NCBI GenBank assembly: GCA_033851845.1
Contig: JAWWOH010000031.1
Span: forward strand, 33,866 to 97,865
DNA: 64,000 nt
DNA from: RYN-124 sp033851845
Lineage (GTDB): Bacteria > Actinomycetota > Actinomycetes > Mycobacteriales > SCTD01
Reading direction: 5' to 3'
Part shown: positions 17,555 to 26,681 of the stretch, in pieces
How the letters are laid out: the number at the start of each line of letters is the position of its first letter
How positions within the stretch are numbered: position 1 is the stretch's first letter
Notes under the pieces: generated by a model
Databases searched by the model: none
What the model was told of the DNA's origin: nothing
The model's input: the letters and a program-made list of their open reading frames with translations, nothing else
Position numbers and translations under genes: made by a program

Positions 17555-18757
17555 ATGGCCCGCCTCGCCGCCACCGAGGGCCTCACCGAGGTCCAGCAGG
17601 AGATCATCTCGACCGTCCGCGGCTTCGTGGACAAGGAGATCATCCCGTACGCCACCGAGCTCGAGCACAAGGACGAGTTCCCCGAGGCGATCGTCGAGGG
17701 GATGAAGGAGATGGGCCTGTTCGGGCTCATGATCCCCGAGGAGTACGGCGGGCTCGGTGAGTCGCTGCTGACCTACGCCCTCGTGGTCGAGGAGATCGCC
17801 CGCGGGTGGATGAGCGTCTCCGGCGTCATCAACACGCACTTCATGGTCGCCTACATGCTGAAGCAGCACGGCACGCAGGAGCAGAAGGACCGGCTGCTGC
17901 CGAAGCTCGCCACCGGCGAGATCCGCGGCGCCTACTCGATGTCCGAGCCGCACTGCGGCAGTGACGTGGCCGCGATCAAGAGCAAGGGCGTGCGCGACGG
18001 CGAGGAGTACGTCCTCGACGGGCAGAAGATGTGGCTGACCAACGGTGCCCGCGCCGGCATCGTCGCGACCCTGGTGAAGACCGACGAGGGGGGCGAGACG
18101 GTCCACCGCAACATGACGACGTTCCTGCTCGAGAAGGAGCCGGGCTTCGGTACGACGGCGCCGGGCGTCACCATCCCGGGCAAGATCGACAAGATGGGCT
18201 ACAAGGGCGTCGAGACCACCGAGATGGTGCTCGAGGGCGCCCGCGTGCCGGCGTCGTCGATCCTTGGTGGCGAAACAGGTCGCGGGAAGGGCTTCTTCCA
18301 GATGATGGACGCCATCGAGGTCGGTCGCGTCAACGTCGCCGCCCGGGCCTGCGGCATCTCGCTGCGCGCCTTCGAGCTCGCCATCGCGTATGCGCAGCAG
18401 CGGCAGACCTTCGGCAAGCCCATCGCGCAGCACCAGGCGATCCAGTTCAAGCTGGCCGAGATGGCGACGAAGGTCGAGGCGTCACACGCGCTGATGACCA
18501 ACGCGGCGCGGCTCAAGGACAGCGGCAAGCGCAACGACGTCGAGGCGGGGATGGCCAAGCTGCTCGCGGCGGAGTACTGCGCCGAGGTCACTCAGGACGC
18601 CTTCCGCATCCACGGCGGCTACGGCTACGCCAAGGAGTTCGAGATCGAGCGGCTGATGCGCGAGGCGCCGTTCCTGCTCATCGGCGAGGGCACGTCCGAG
18701 ATCCAGAAGACCATCATCAGCCGGGGTCTGCTCAAGGAGTACAAGCTGCAGGGCTGA
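17555..18757 (+). CDS. Acyl-CoA dehydrogenase
   Basis: 400 aa; ATG 17555 with CCGGAG upstream. Three ACAD domains: helical N-terminus, beta-domain with the FAD/substrate motifs AYSMSEPHCGSD and WLTNGA, and C-terminal helices with QQRQTFGKPIAQHQ and the catalytic Glu in IGEGTSEIQK. Oxidises an acyl-CoA to the 2,3-enoyl-CoA with transfer to ETF. Closest in feel to the FadE19/short-branched-chain group. A lone gene here, with its own upstream region. Confidence 0.93.
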   Translation: MARLAATEGLTEVQQEIISTVRGFVDKEIIPYATELEHKDEFPEAIVEGMKEMGLFGLMIPEEYGGLGESLLTYALVVEEIARGWMSVSGVINTHFMVAYMLKQHGTQEQKDRLLPKLATGEIRGAYSMSEPHCGSDVAAIKSKGVRDGEEYVLDGQKMWLTNGARAGIVATLVKTDEGGETVHRNMTTFLLEKEPGFGTTAPGVTIPGKIDKMGYKGVETTEMVLEGARVPASSILGGETGRGKGFFQMMDAIEVGRVNVAARACGISLRAFELAIAYAQQRQTFGKPIAQHQAIQFKLAEMATKVEASHALMTNAARLKDSGKRNDVEAGMAKLLAAEYCAEVTQDAFRIHGGYGYAKEFEIERLMREAPFLLIGEGTSEIQKTIISRGLLKEYKLQG

Positions 18758-18763
18758 TCCTAC

Positions 18764-19387
18764 TCAACCGTTGCCGAGTGCGCGCGCCTGCTTGGTGCAG
18801 TCGACGACGGTGCCGAGGCCGCGGCGGTAGCCGGCCAGGGCGGCGGCGTACTGCTTGTCGAGCTGCGGGTTGCGGGCCCGGTTGACCTGGCTGTGGGCCA
18901 CGGTCTCCAGGATCTTGAGCGCGTTCTCCGCGAAGGCCTGCTCGTTGCGAATGCGGCTGTTGCGGATCTGGCAGGCAGAGACAGCTTCCTGCTGGAACTG
19001 CCGCGTCCGCGCCTCGAACCGGGCGGTGTCGTCATTGCTGCGGTGCTGGAACACGAGGAACATTGCGAGGGACAGCGCGAGCACCAGGAACACCAGCGCT
19101 GTGCCTGTCACCAGCTGCCGACGGCGCAGGTCGTACTCGAGCCGGGGGACGGTCGCCTCGCGCAGCTGGGCCGCCTCTTCGCGCATCTTGATGATGTCGC
19201 CGCGCAGCATTCGGAGCTCGTGCATCAGCCGGGTGGTGCTCGTCTTGAACTCGACCGGGGTGGACCCGGGCGGCGGCGGCTCCGCGCTCAGGCCCTCTTC
19301 GAGCCGCTCGATGCGATCCGCGGCGGCCGTGATCTTGTCCTCTAGCGAGCCACGTGGGTCGTCCGGCATCGGAGGTGGCACAGGCAT
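18764..19387 (-). CDS. Coiled-coil single-pass membrane protein of unknown function
   Basis: 207 aa, ATG with GAAGGG upstream. Pro-rich start, coiled coil ~15-90, one membrane helix (TALVFLVLALSLAMFLVF, ~95-113), then an exported helical domain with two Cys (SACQIRN, VVDCTKQ). Topology suggests an anchored extracytoplasmic domain with a cytosolic coiled coil. No family recognised. Converges on the acyl-CoA dehydrogenase with six bases between. Confidence 0.7.
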   Translation of the reverse strand: MPVPPPMPDDPRGSLEDKITAAADRIERLEEGLSAEPPPPGSTPVEFKTSTTRLMHELRMLRGDIIKMREEAAQLREATVPRLEYDLRRRQLVTGTALVFLVLALSLAMFLVFQHRSNDDTARFEARTRQFQQEAVSACQIRNSRIRNEQAFAENALKILETVAHSQVNRARNPQLDKQYAAALAGYRRGLGTVVDCTKQARALGNG

Positions 19388-19452
19388 CGCTCGCCCTTCA
19401 GTCTCCGGGTCGACCCTTCGGCGTGGAGCCTAGAGCGCAACGGCACCCGCAC

Positions 19453-20907
19453 CTAGCAGGTGGGATCGACGGTGCAGCTGGTCCGGGTCTTGGACGTAGG
19501 CATGGGCCGCTTGAGCATCTTCGCTCCGGTCCTCTCGGCGATGAAGATCGGGTTGCCCACCGGCTTCGGTCCGCCGAGCGGATTCGTCAGCGTGGTGTCG
19601 CCGCCGGTCAGGAACAGCCGGCCGTTCTTGTCGTAGTTGATCGTCAGGAAATCGCCGAGCCGCCGGTCGCCCTCGGGGAACGACGGGCTCGCGTTGCAGT
19701 CGGTGCCGTTCAGGCAGATGTAGCCGACGTGCACCGGCTTGTGCGACGCGTTGGCGACAGTCCACTGCGGACCGATGAACTTCTTCGAGCCGTTGGAGCA
19801 GGTGACCCACGTGCCGTGCGCGTTGAGGGTCTGCGCGACGTACATGTAGAACTCGGTCGGCTTGCCGGGCTTGTTCTGCAGCCAGGTGACCGCAGCCCGG
19901 CCGTTGTCGCCGGCGATCGCCCACGGCCAGAGCGCGTCGCCCGCGGGGGCGGGGATGACGCTCGGCGCCGCCCATGTCTTGGTCTTGCGGTCGAACGAGT
20001 TGAAGGTGACCTCGCCGTCCGGAGTCTTGTCGCTCGAGCCCTTGTAGCCGCCGGCCGCGGCCCGGTAGACGTAGCCGGCCTTGTCGACGGTCACCGCTCC
20101 GAAGAAGTCGACGTCCTTGCCGAGGTTGGCGCCGTCGTACGCCTTCCAGGTCTTGCCCTGGTCGGAGGAGATGGCGACGCCCTGCGGGTTGTGCGGTCCG
20201 ATCAGACCACCGTTCTTGTGCAACGGGTCGACGTACATCTTCGCGTCTGGCCCTTGGCTGTTGTTCTGGCTCTGCAGGGTCCAGGTGATGCCGCCGTCGC
20301 CCGAGCGGAAGATCTGCTGAAGCGTGTTGACGTAGAGGTAGACCTCGTTCTCGCCGCCACCGGTCAGCCACGGGCGGTCGCCGCTGGTGACCTCCGGGTT
20401 GCCGCGGCTGTAGGTCTGGCCGTCGTCGCCGCTGGAGAAGACCGACACGTTCGCCAGGTCGATCTCCGTGTTGTAGATGCGGCCGGACGCGTCGATCGCG
20501 TAGTCGGGGTCGGAGAACCCGGTCGACGTCGCGCTGTGCGGGCCGGCGTTGACGACCGGCATGCCGACGTACGACCAGGTCTTGCCGCCGTCGGTCGACC
20601 GCCAGTTGAGCGTCTCGTTGCTGTAGCCGACGAGGAAGTCGGTCGCGCCGGGGAGCGCACTCGGGTCCTTGTAGATGTGCGTCGTGCCGGCGTGCGTGGA
20701 GACGTTGATCGAGCCGTCTTTCCCGATGACGCTCACCGGCTCGCCACCCGCGCGGTTCTTGTCGATGTAGACGCGGTCCGCGAACGACAGCTTCGGCGGC
20801 TGCAACGAGCTGCCGCAGGCGGGTGACGAGCCCATTGCCGCTCCAGCCAGCGGCAGGCCGGCGGCCAGGATGGCGGCAGGCAGCAGGACAACGCGACGAC
20901 GGACCAT
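19453..20907 (-). CDS. Secreted BNR-repeat / sialidase-like beta-propeller protein
   Basis: 484 aa from ATG 20907, preceded by a GGGGG ribosome site; the signal peptide begins there (VRRRVVLLPAAILAAG). Repeated Asp-box (BNR) motifs S-x-D-G-G-x-T-W are visible: STDGGKTW, SGDDGQTY, SGDGGITW, and SDQGKTW. These mark six-bladed propellers of sialidases and related proteins. The Arg triad of true sialidases is not evident, so hydrolase activity is uncertain; binding or structural roles are possible. Confidence 0.8.
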   Translation of the reverse strand: MVRRRVVLLPAAILAAGLPLAGAAMGSSPACGSSLQPPKLSFADRVYIDKNRAGGEPVSVIGKDGSINVSTHAGTTHIYKDPSALPGATDFLVGYSNETLNWRSTDGGKTWSYVGMPVVNAGPHSATSTGFSDPDYAIDASGRIYNTEIDLANVSVFSSGDDGQTYSRGNPEVTSGDRPWLTGGGENEVYLYVNTLQQIFRSGDGGITWTLQSQNNSQGPDAKMYVDPLHKNGGLIGPHNPQGVAISSDQGKTWKAYDGANLGKDVDFFGAVTVDKAGYVYRAAAGGYKGSSDKTPDGEVTFNSFDRKTKTWAAPSVIPAPAGDALWPWAIAGDNGRAAVTWLQNKPGKPTEFYMYVAQTLNAHGTWVTCSNGSKKFIGPQWTVANASHKPVHVGYICLNGTDCNASPSFPEGDRRLGDFLTINYDKNGRLFLTGGDTTLTNPLGGPKPVGNPIFIAERTGAKMLKRPMPTSKTRTSCTVDPTC

Positions 20908-20993
20908 GTGGACCCCCAGGCAGACAGTCGAGATGTCCACCTTCTCCGTCGTTGCCCGGATTCCTGCCGGACGGCGCTCCTAGGATCGGCCGC

Positions 20994-21581
20994 GTGCCGG
21001 ACCCGGACAGCGTGCTGGCGGCGGTCGAGGCGCATCTCGCCGCGGTCCTCGGCGGCAGCACCGGCCGGGCGGGTGTCTCCTTTCTGGGGTCGGACCCGAT
21101 CGAGGTGCTGCGATTCGGACCGGACGAGCGTGGGCTGGTCCGCTACGTGACCGTCGGGATGTCGCGCGCCCCGATGGGAGACCCAGGCAGCGACGTCCTG
21201 CCGTCAGACGGGCCTCGCGCGGAGCTCGTGCTGTCCGTCACCGGCAGCCACGACGACGTCCTGCGCCGGCTCGCCGTCCTCGCCGCCACCCCCGCCGTCG
21301 AGGGACTGGTCGTCGCGCCGGGCGCCGGGCTCGACCTGGGTGAGCCGCTCTGGGACGGCGCCCGTTTCTCGGCCGTCCTCGTCGGTGAGGCGGGTGGGCT
21401 CGTGCCCGACCTGCAGCTCGATGCTGCCTCGCAGCCGGTCCGGTTCCTGCCGCTGCTGCCGATGACTCCCAACGAGGCGGCCTGGAAGCGGGTGCACGGC
21501 GCCGCCGCCCTTCAGGAGCGCTGGCTCGTTGCCGGAATCGATATGCGGGACCCCACGCGCCCCGAGGTAGACCTGCGCTGA
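20994..21581 (+). CDS. Suppressor-of-fused (Sufu)-domain protein
   Basis: 195 aa, GTG start seven bases behind a TAGGAT -10 box (20981-20986), so probably leaderless. The sequence fits bacterial Sufu-domain proteins: SVLAAVEAHL, a beta-rich core, LPLLPMTPNEAAWKR and a C-terminal VDLR. Function in bacteria is not established; some relatives act as immunity proteins next to toxins, but no toxin gene adjoins here. Confidence 0.75.
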   Translation: MPDPDSVLAAVEAHLAAVLGGSTGRAGVSFLGSDPIEVLRFGPDERGLVRYVTVGMSRAPMGDPGSDVLPSDGPRAELVLSVTGSHDDVLRRLAVLAATPAVEGLVVAPGAGLDLGEPLWDGARFSAVLVGEAGGLVPDLQLDAASQPVRFLPLLPMTPNEAAWKRVHGAAALQERWLVAGIDMRDPTRPEVDLR

Positions 21582-21583
21582 CC

Positions 21584-24238
21584 TCAGCCGCCGAGTGCCT
21601 CAGCGGCGAGGGTCAGCGCAGCTGCGCGGTCGAGCCGCCCGCCGGCGAGCCGCTCACGGTCTGCGGTCGGTCCGAGCGCCTGCGTGATGCGCCGCTGCAG
21701 CCAAGCCCGCGCGGCAAGCTCCAGTGGCGCTCCGACGTAGACGTCGCCGCGCAGGTGGTCCGCCGCGCCGGCGAGCCGCGCGGCGGTCACGTGGTCCTTC
21801 TCGCTGACGAGCAGCGCGGCCGTCAGCTCCAGCACGAACGACAGCATCGACGCGTCGGCTGTCTCGATGACCTCCGCGACCACCTCGCGGAGGTAGCGGC
21901 GTGCCTCCGGCAGCTGCCGCAGCACGAGGTGCGTCTGGGCCAGCACGCGCAGCATCTGCAGCCGGCCGTAGCTGGTGAGGTCGAACCGCGCGTCGACGCC
22001 GGCATGGCAGAACTCGATCGCCTCCTCGAAGTGCCCGGAGAGCGTCAGCGTGTCGGCGTACAGGTTCGACAGCGCGATCGACCACGCCGTGTAGCCCGAG
22101 TCGGTGCGCACGGCCTCCTCGCACAGCGCGCGGCCGCGTTCTCCCTCGCCGAGGTTGGCCAGCACCCAGCCGCCGAACCCCAGGGCAAGCAGGCGATCTG
22201 TACGGCGGGCGCTGTGCGAAGCATCCGCGGCGAGGTTGTTCGCCAGGTCGCGCGCCACCTCGGGCTCGCCACCGCGCAGGGTCGCGAGAGCCAGTGCGAT
22301 CGCGGCGGGGACCGGCGGTTGTGTTCCCGCCGCCTGGTGCCTGGCGACCACCGGGCCCGCGACGGGCCCGGCCCGCACACCGGTGCTGAGGAAGAACAGC
22401 AGCAGCGCCGATGTGCCGCGAATCGCGTCGCTGTCTTCGTCGTCGATGCCCTCGCAGGCGACGACGGACCGCTCGAGGAAGGGGACGACATCGGTGGGAC
22501 GTCCCTCCCAGCAGAGCTCGGCGACGTCGTCGAGGGCTTGCCGGAGGCGGGGCCGGTCGGAGATGTCGGTGAGGTGGTCGAGCGCCGCGAACACGTCGTC
22601 GGCGATGGCGCGCATCCCGTCGCGCCGCGCGAGCACTCCGGTGGAGTCGTAGGGCAGTACCGCCAGCCGGGCCGTGCGCGTGAGGACGTGATCGGCGTGC
22701 CGGTCGCGCACCGCCCGCAGCCGGTTGCCCTCCTGCAGCCGGTGCTGTCCGTAGGCGCGGAACGTCTCCAGCAGGCGGTACGGCGCCGGCTCGGCGCGCC
22801 GCAGCTGCACCAGCGAAGCGGCGACCAGCTCGGCCAGCAGCGGCACGACGTCCGCGACATCGGTCGCGACGGCCTCGGCAGCCTCGACGGTGAACGCGCC
22901 GGCGAAGACCGACAGCTCCTCGAACAGCTGCCGTGCGGGCCGGGACAGCAGGTCGTAGCTCCAGTCGACGGTGGCCCGCAGCGACCGGATCCGCGAGTCC
23001 TCGCGCGCCGCGGCCGACTCGTCCAGCAGTCGGAACCGGTCCGAGAGCCGGTCGCGCAGCACCAGCAGCGGGAGCTCGCCCGCCCGGCTGGCGGCCAGCT
23101 CGATCGCGAGCGGCATCCCGTCGAGGCGGGTGCAGATCTCGACCGCCAGCGAGCGGGCGCCGGCGTCCCTGCTGATGCCGGGGGCGACCTGCTCCGCCCG
23201 GTGCAGGAACAGCTCCGCGGCGGCGCTGTGCGGCGAGCTCGTGTCGAGCGCCGACACGGCAACGGTCGTCTCGCCCGGCACCCGTAGCCGGACGCGGCTC
23301 GTCGCGAGCACGCGCGTCGCGGCCGCGCCCGTGAGCACCCGTGCGATCCGGGCCGCCTCATCGATGACGTGCTCGCAGTTGTCGAGGACGACCAGCAGGC
23401 GACGACTCGCCACATGCGTCGCCAGTGCGGCGTACGGATCACTGCCGTGCCCGAGCCGCAGCCCCAGCGCCCCCGCGGCGGCGGGCGCGACGAGCTCGCC
23501 GCGCCCCACGGGGGTCAGGTCGATGAACCGGACCCCGTCCGGGAAGTGCTCGCTCAGCGCCCGCGCGGTCTCGACGGCGAGGCGGGTCTTCCCGACGCCG
23601 CCCGGCCCGAGCAGGGTCACGACCCGGCTCGACGTCAGCTGCTCGGCAACGGTGCGCTGCTCCTGCGCACGCCCCACGAACAGCGTGCTGCGGACCGGCA
23701 GGTTGTCGGCCTGCAGCCCGGGCAGAGCAGGGCAGTCGTCGTCGAGGTCGGGATCGAGGAGCTGCCAGACCCGTTCCGGTTCTTCGAAGCCGCTGAGTCG
23801 TTGCAACCCGAGGTCGCGAAGCGGCGTCCCTCGCGGGAGCAGCCCGCGGACGACGTCGCTGAGCAGCACCTGGCCGCCGCAACCGAGTCCCATGACACGC
23901 GCCGTCTTGTTCAGAGCCGCCCCGAAGAACAGCCCGTCGCGCTCCTCGGCCATGCCCGCGTGCAACCCCATCCGCACCCGTACGCCGGTCGGTCGCAGCG
24001 ATCCCTGTGCGTCGATGGCAGCGGCCACAGCGTCCTCGGGCCGCTGGAACGACACGGCGAACGAGTCGCCCGCCTGCGAGAACGCGCGACCGCTGTGGCG
24101 GGCGAAGGCCGCGCGCAGCACCTGGTCGTGGCTCGCCAGGGCAGCGCTCATCTGCGCCGGCGCGGTATCCCATCCCTGCGTGCTGCCCTCGACGTCGGTG
24201 AACAGGAAGGTCAGCACGCCGGCGCCGTTGTCGCTCAA
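21584..24238 (-). CDS. Adenylate/guanylate cyclase-domain regulator with AAA/NB-ARC-type ATPase and TPR-like region
   Basis: 884 aa if translation starts at TTG 24238 (GGGGGG upstream); GTG 24217 is the alternative. Residues ~8-165 form a class III cyclase domain: FTDVEGST and AGDSFAV give the two metal Asp, LNKTAR the Asn/Arg pair. Then a P-loop ATPase with GPGGVGKTRLA (~225) and a hydrophobic Walker B (LLVVLDNCEH), and from ~520 helical TPR-like repeats. This architecture is frequent in Actinobacteria; whether the cyclase is active is unknown. The C-terminal LuxR DNA-binding domain seen in relatives is missing. Confidence 0.85.
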   Translation of the reverse strand: MSDNGAGVLTFLFTDVEGSTQGWDTAPAQMSAALASHDQVLRAAFARHSGRAFSQAGDSFAVSFQRPEDAVAAAIDAQGSLRPTGVRVRMGLHAGMAEERDGLFFGAALNKTARVMGLGCGGQVLLSDVVRGLLPRGTPLRDLGLQRLSGFEEPERVWQLLDPDLDDDCPALPGLQADNLPVRSTLFVGRAQEQRTVAEQLTSSRVVTLLGPGGVGKTRLAVETARALSEHFPDGVRFIDLTPVGRGELVAPAAAGALGLRLGHGSDPYAALATHVASRRLLVVLDNCEHVIDEAARIARVLTGAAATRVLATSRVRLRVPGETTVAVSALDTSSPHSAAAELFLHRAEQVAPGISRDAGARSLAVEICTRLDGMPLAIELAASRAGELPLLVLRDRLSDRFRLLDESAAAREDSRIRSLRATVDWSYDLLSRPARQLFEELSVFAGAFTVEAAEAVATDVADVVPLLAELVAASLVQLRRAEPAPYRLLETFRAYGQHRLQEGNRLRAVRDRHADHVLTRTARLAVLPYDSTGVLARRDGMRAIADDVFAALDHLTDISDRPRLRQALDDVAELCWEGRPTDVVPFLERSVVACEGIDDEDSDAIRGTSALLLFFLSTGVRAGPVAGPVVARHQAAGTQPPVPAAIALALATLRGGEPEVARDLANNLAADASHSARRTDRLLALGFGGWVLANLGEGERGRALCEEAVRTDSGYTAWSIALSNLYADTLTLSGHFEEAIEFCHAGVDARFDLTSYGRLQMLRVLAQTHLVLRQLPEARRYLREVVAEVIETADASMLSFVLELTAALLVSEKDHVTAARLAGAADHLRGDVYVGAPLELAARAWLQRRITQALGPTADRERLAGGRLDRAAALTLAAEALGG

Positions 24239-24315
24239 CCGGCCCCCCAGGCACGTCGTCCGACCCCTCCACCGTAGACCGGAAGCGGGGCATTCCGGAC
24301 GCTCCGCCGGGTGGT

Positions 24316-24321
24316 TACCGT
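24316..24321 (+). promoter_or_regulatory. Leaderless -10 box of the DUF2332 gene
   Basis: TACCGT, then six bases, then GTG 24328. Confidence 0.5.
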
Positions 24322-24327
24322 TCTGTC

Positions 24328-25377
24328 GTGACCGACCTGCCGACGCGGTTCCGCGCGCAGGCGGAGCAGTGCGCTCTGCACGGGAGCCCTCTGACGGCCG
24401 GACTGCTGTACGGCGCGGCGGACGAGTACGACGCCGGCGGCGTGGTCCGCGAGCTGCTGCTCCCGCTGGCTGAGGACCCGAGCGGCAGTGTGCCGTCGCT
24501 GCGGTTCGCGGGCGGCCTGCACCGTGAGGTGCTGGCCGGCAGCGCACCCGATCTGGCGCGGCACTACCCGAGTGTCGGGGGCACGGCCGGCCCCGACGGC
24601 GCGTGGCGGGCCGCGCGCCTGCTCATCGAGCAACGCGCCGACGAGCTGGCTCCCCACCTGCAGCGGCCCGTGCAGACGAACGAGGTCGGTCGGGCCGCGG
24701 CGCTGTACGGCGGGCTGCTGCACGTCGCAGCGCGGCACCGCCGGCCGGTGCGGCTGCTGGAGATCGGCGCGAGCGCCGGCCTCAACCTGCGCCCTGACCG
24801 GTTCGCGTACGAGCTCGCTGACGGCCGCGTGCTCGGTGACCCTTTGTCGCCGGTGCGACTGCGGAACCCGTGGCGTGGGGCCCACCCACCGGGCGAGGTC
24901 GATCTCGTCCTCGCGTCCCGCGCGGGCTGCGATCCGGCGCCGCTCGACCCCGGGGTCGAGGCGGACCGGTTGACCCTGCTGTCCTACGTCTGGGCCGACC
25001 AGCTCGATCGCGTCGACCGGCTGCGCGGCGCGCTTCGAGTCGCCGCCGAACAACCTCTGCCTGTCGAGCGACTGCCGGCCTCGGAGTTCCTACGGCGTGA
25101 GCTGGCCGAGCCGGTCGTGGGGGTGGCGACGGTCGTGTGGCACTCGGTCGTGCGGCAGTACCTCGACCCCGAGGAGCGGGCCGAGGTCGACGCGATCCTC
25201 GCCGAGGCCGGCGAGCGCGCCTCCGTCCACGCGCCTCTCGTCCGGCTGTCCCTCGAGCCGGAGAAGAAGGTGCAGTCCACGTTCCGCTTCCTCGTCGAGA
25301 TGACGACCTGGCCGGCCGGTGAGACGCGGCTGCTCGCGGAGTGTCTGGGACACGGACCCCCGGTCACCTGGAGCTAG
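24328..25377 (+). CDS. DUF2332 family protein
   Basis: 349 aa, GTG start at a leaderless promoter. Matches DUF2332 by the N-terminal FRAQAEQCALHGSPL and the central LLEIGASAGLNL, which resembles a methyltransferase glycine loop, plus NPWRGAHPPGEV and EKKVQSTFRF late. The loop hints at S-adenosylmethionine binding, but no activity is established for the family. Confidence 0.85.
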   Translation: MTDLPTRFRAQAEQCALHGSPLTAGLLYGAADEYDAGGVVRELLLPLAEDPSGSVPSLRFAGGLHREVLAGSAPDLARHYPSVGGTAGPDGAWRAARLLIEQRADELAPHLQRPVQTNEVGRAAALYGGLLHVAARHRRPVRLLEIGASAGLNLRPDRFAYELADGRVLGDPLSPVRLRNPWRGAHPPGEVDLVLASRAGCDPAPLDPGVEADRLTLLSYVWADQLDRVDRLRGALRVAAEQPLPVERLPASEFLRRELAEPVVGVATVVWHSVVRQYLDPEERAEVDAILAEAGERASVHAPLVRLSLEPEKKVQSTFRFLVEMTTWPAGETRLLAECLGHGPPVTWS

Positions 25378-25420
25378 CCGCGCTGCGAGACTTGTCGTTC
25401 CGTCGTACGAAGGAGTGGTT

Positions 25421-25921
25421 GTGCAGTTCGGCCGGTACTACGAGGAGTTCGAGGTCGGGGCCGTCTACAAGCACTGGCCGGGCAAGACCGTGACGGAGTA
25501 CGACGACCACCTGTTCTGTCTCATCACGATGAACCACCACCCACTGCACCTCGACGCCAACTACGCGAAGACCACTCAGCAGGGCAGGAACGTCGTCGTC
25601 GGCAACTACGTCTACTCGCTGCTGCTCGGCATGTCGGTCGTCGACGTCTCCGGCAAGGCCATCGCCAACCTCGAGGTCGAGTCGCTCAAGCACGTGTTCC
25701 CGACGTTCCACGGCGACACGATCTACGGCCAGACCGAGGTGCTCGACAAGACCGAGAGCAAGAGCAAGGACGACCGCGGGGTCGTGTACGTCGAGACCAA
25801 GGGCTACAACCAGGACGGGGTCCTGGTGTGCATCTTCCGGCGCAAGGTGATGGTCCCCAAGCGGTCGTACGGCGATGCGCACGGCGGCGAGCAGCCCGGG
25901 CGGCCGACGCTGGTGGAGTAG
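25421..25921 (+). CDS. MaoC-family dehydratase (hot-dog fold)
   Basis: 166 aa, GTG 25421 with AAGGAG. Hot-dog hydratase with the active-site Asp/His region TEYDDHLFCLITMNHHPLHL followed by NVVVGNYVYSLLLGM. Similar to MaoC proteins encoded beside CitE and acyl-CoA dehydrogenase genes in Actinobacteria and to mesaconyl-CoA hydratases; the window also holds those partner types, but at 2.4-4.4 kb and 17.6 kb. Hydratase class is secure, substrate inferred only. Confidence 0.88.
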   Translation: MQFGRYYEEFEVGAVYKHWPGKTVTEYDDHLFCLITMNHHPLHLDANYAKTTQQGRNVVVGNYVYSLLLGMSVVDVSGKAIANLEVESLKHVFPTFHGDTIYGQTEVLDKTESKSKDDRGVVYVETKGYNQDGVLVCIFRRKVMVPKRSYGDAHGGEQPGRPTLVE

Positions 25922-25941
25922 CCGCTCAGAGTGAGCGATTT

Positions 25942-26190
25942 GTGCCGAATAGTGAGGTTGCCGCAGCGGCAGCGGGGGATCACGTCGTTGTGGTCGACCC
26001 GATCGAGATCTCGCGGCGGATCCGCCGTCGCATCGACGAGTCCGGCCTGAGCGCGGACGTCGCCGCCGACGTCAACATCGTCGTCAGCTCCGGCGGCGGC
26101 ACAGCAACGGCGACACAGCACGCGCCCATCAATCAGGGCCGGTCCAGCCGGGCCGCCCGCGCTGCACCCGATGCGAAGGAGCAACCGTGA
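25942..26190 (+). CDS. Small protein at the head of the peptide/M50 locus
   Basis: 82 aa, GTG 25942 (GTG 25990 also possible). A basic helix-like stretch (EISRRIRRRIDESGLSADV) is followed by a beta-type segment with alternating small and polar residues (VNIVVSSGGGTATATQHAPI, then NQ). The ...Q-x-A-P-I-x-Q ending is shared with the three following peptides, so it is probably a diverged relative. The stop overlaps the next start (GTGA). No database family recognised. It lies only 20 bases after maoC. Confidence 0.6.
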   Translation: MPNSEVAAAAAGDHVVVVDPIEISRRIRRRIDESGLSADVAADVNIVVSSGGGTATATQHAPINQGRSSRAARAAPDAKEQP

Positions 26191-26387
26191 GCGACAAGCC
26201 CGGTCTCACGCCAGAAGAGCTCGAGGAAGAGGGCGGCGAGCAGCTGCCCGATCGCGAGCAGATGTCTCTCGTCAACGCCAACATCGCCGTCCCGGTGAAC
26301 GCGGCAGTCGCAGCGAACGTGCTGTCGGACGGCTCGATCGCGTACGCCGACGCGGTGCAGCAGACGCCCATCGACCAGTCGAACTAG
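26187..26387 (+). CDS. Conserved small peptide, copy 1 of 3
   Basis: 66 aa, GTG with AAGGAG. Acidic N-terminal half (PGLTPEELEEE), an invariant block GEQLPDREQMSL, then NAN and an Ala/Asn-rich C-terminal half (PVNAAVAANVLSDGSIAYAD) ending QTPIDQSN. No Cys, no signal peptide. The layout of a conserved acidic front and more variable tail resembles a leader-core precursor peptide. Placed ahead of a protease with a PqqD-like domain, it is a candidate substrate. Confidence 0.75.
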   Translation: MSDKPGLTPEELEEEGGEQLPDREQMSLVNANIAVPVNAAVAANVLSDGSIAYADAVQQTPIDQSN

Positions 26388-26681
26388 GAGCAGTCATGAC
26401 GGACAACAAGCCGGGTCTGACCGACGAGGAGCTCGAGAACCAGGACGGCGAGCAGCTGCCCGATCGCGAGCAGATGTCGCTGATCAACGCGAACCTCGCT
26501 GCGCCCATCAACGCGGCCGTCGCGGCGAACGTGCTGTCGGACAACTCGATCGCTTACGCCAACGCGGAGCAGACGGCTCCGATCACGCAGACGAACTAGG
26601 AGGCAGCATGGCTGACGGCCTGAGCAAGGAGGAGCTCGAGGAGGAGGGCGGCGAGCAGCTGCCCGATCGCGAGCAGATGTC
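26235..26681 (+). repeat. Three dispersed copies of an identical 32-base block in the peptide genes
   Basis: The block runs 26235-26266, 26447-26478 and 26650-26681 and encodes GEQLPDREQMS in each peptide. Identity at DNA level indicates recent duplication or conversion; flanking bases diverge. Confidence 0.9.
26396..26599 (+). CDS. Conserved small peptide, copy 2 of 3
   Basis: 67 aa, ATG with AGGAG eight bases after the stop of copy 1. Same plan: PGLTDEELENQ, GEQLPDREQMSL, NAN, then PINAAVAANVLSDNSIAYAN and a QTAPITQTN ending. Difference from copy 1 is concentrated in the far N-terminus and last fifteen residues. Probably expressed at the same level as its sisters because each has its own strong ribosome site. 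Confidence 0.77.
   Translation: MTDNKPGLTDEELENQDGEQLPDREQMSLINANLAAPINAAVAANVLSDNSIAYANAEQTAPITQTN

Noticed and set aside
20994..21581. Sufu-domain protein as immunity partner of a polymorphic toxin
   Set aside because: No toxin, Rhs or secretion gene is adjacent; neighbours are unrelated.
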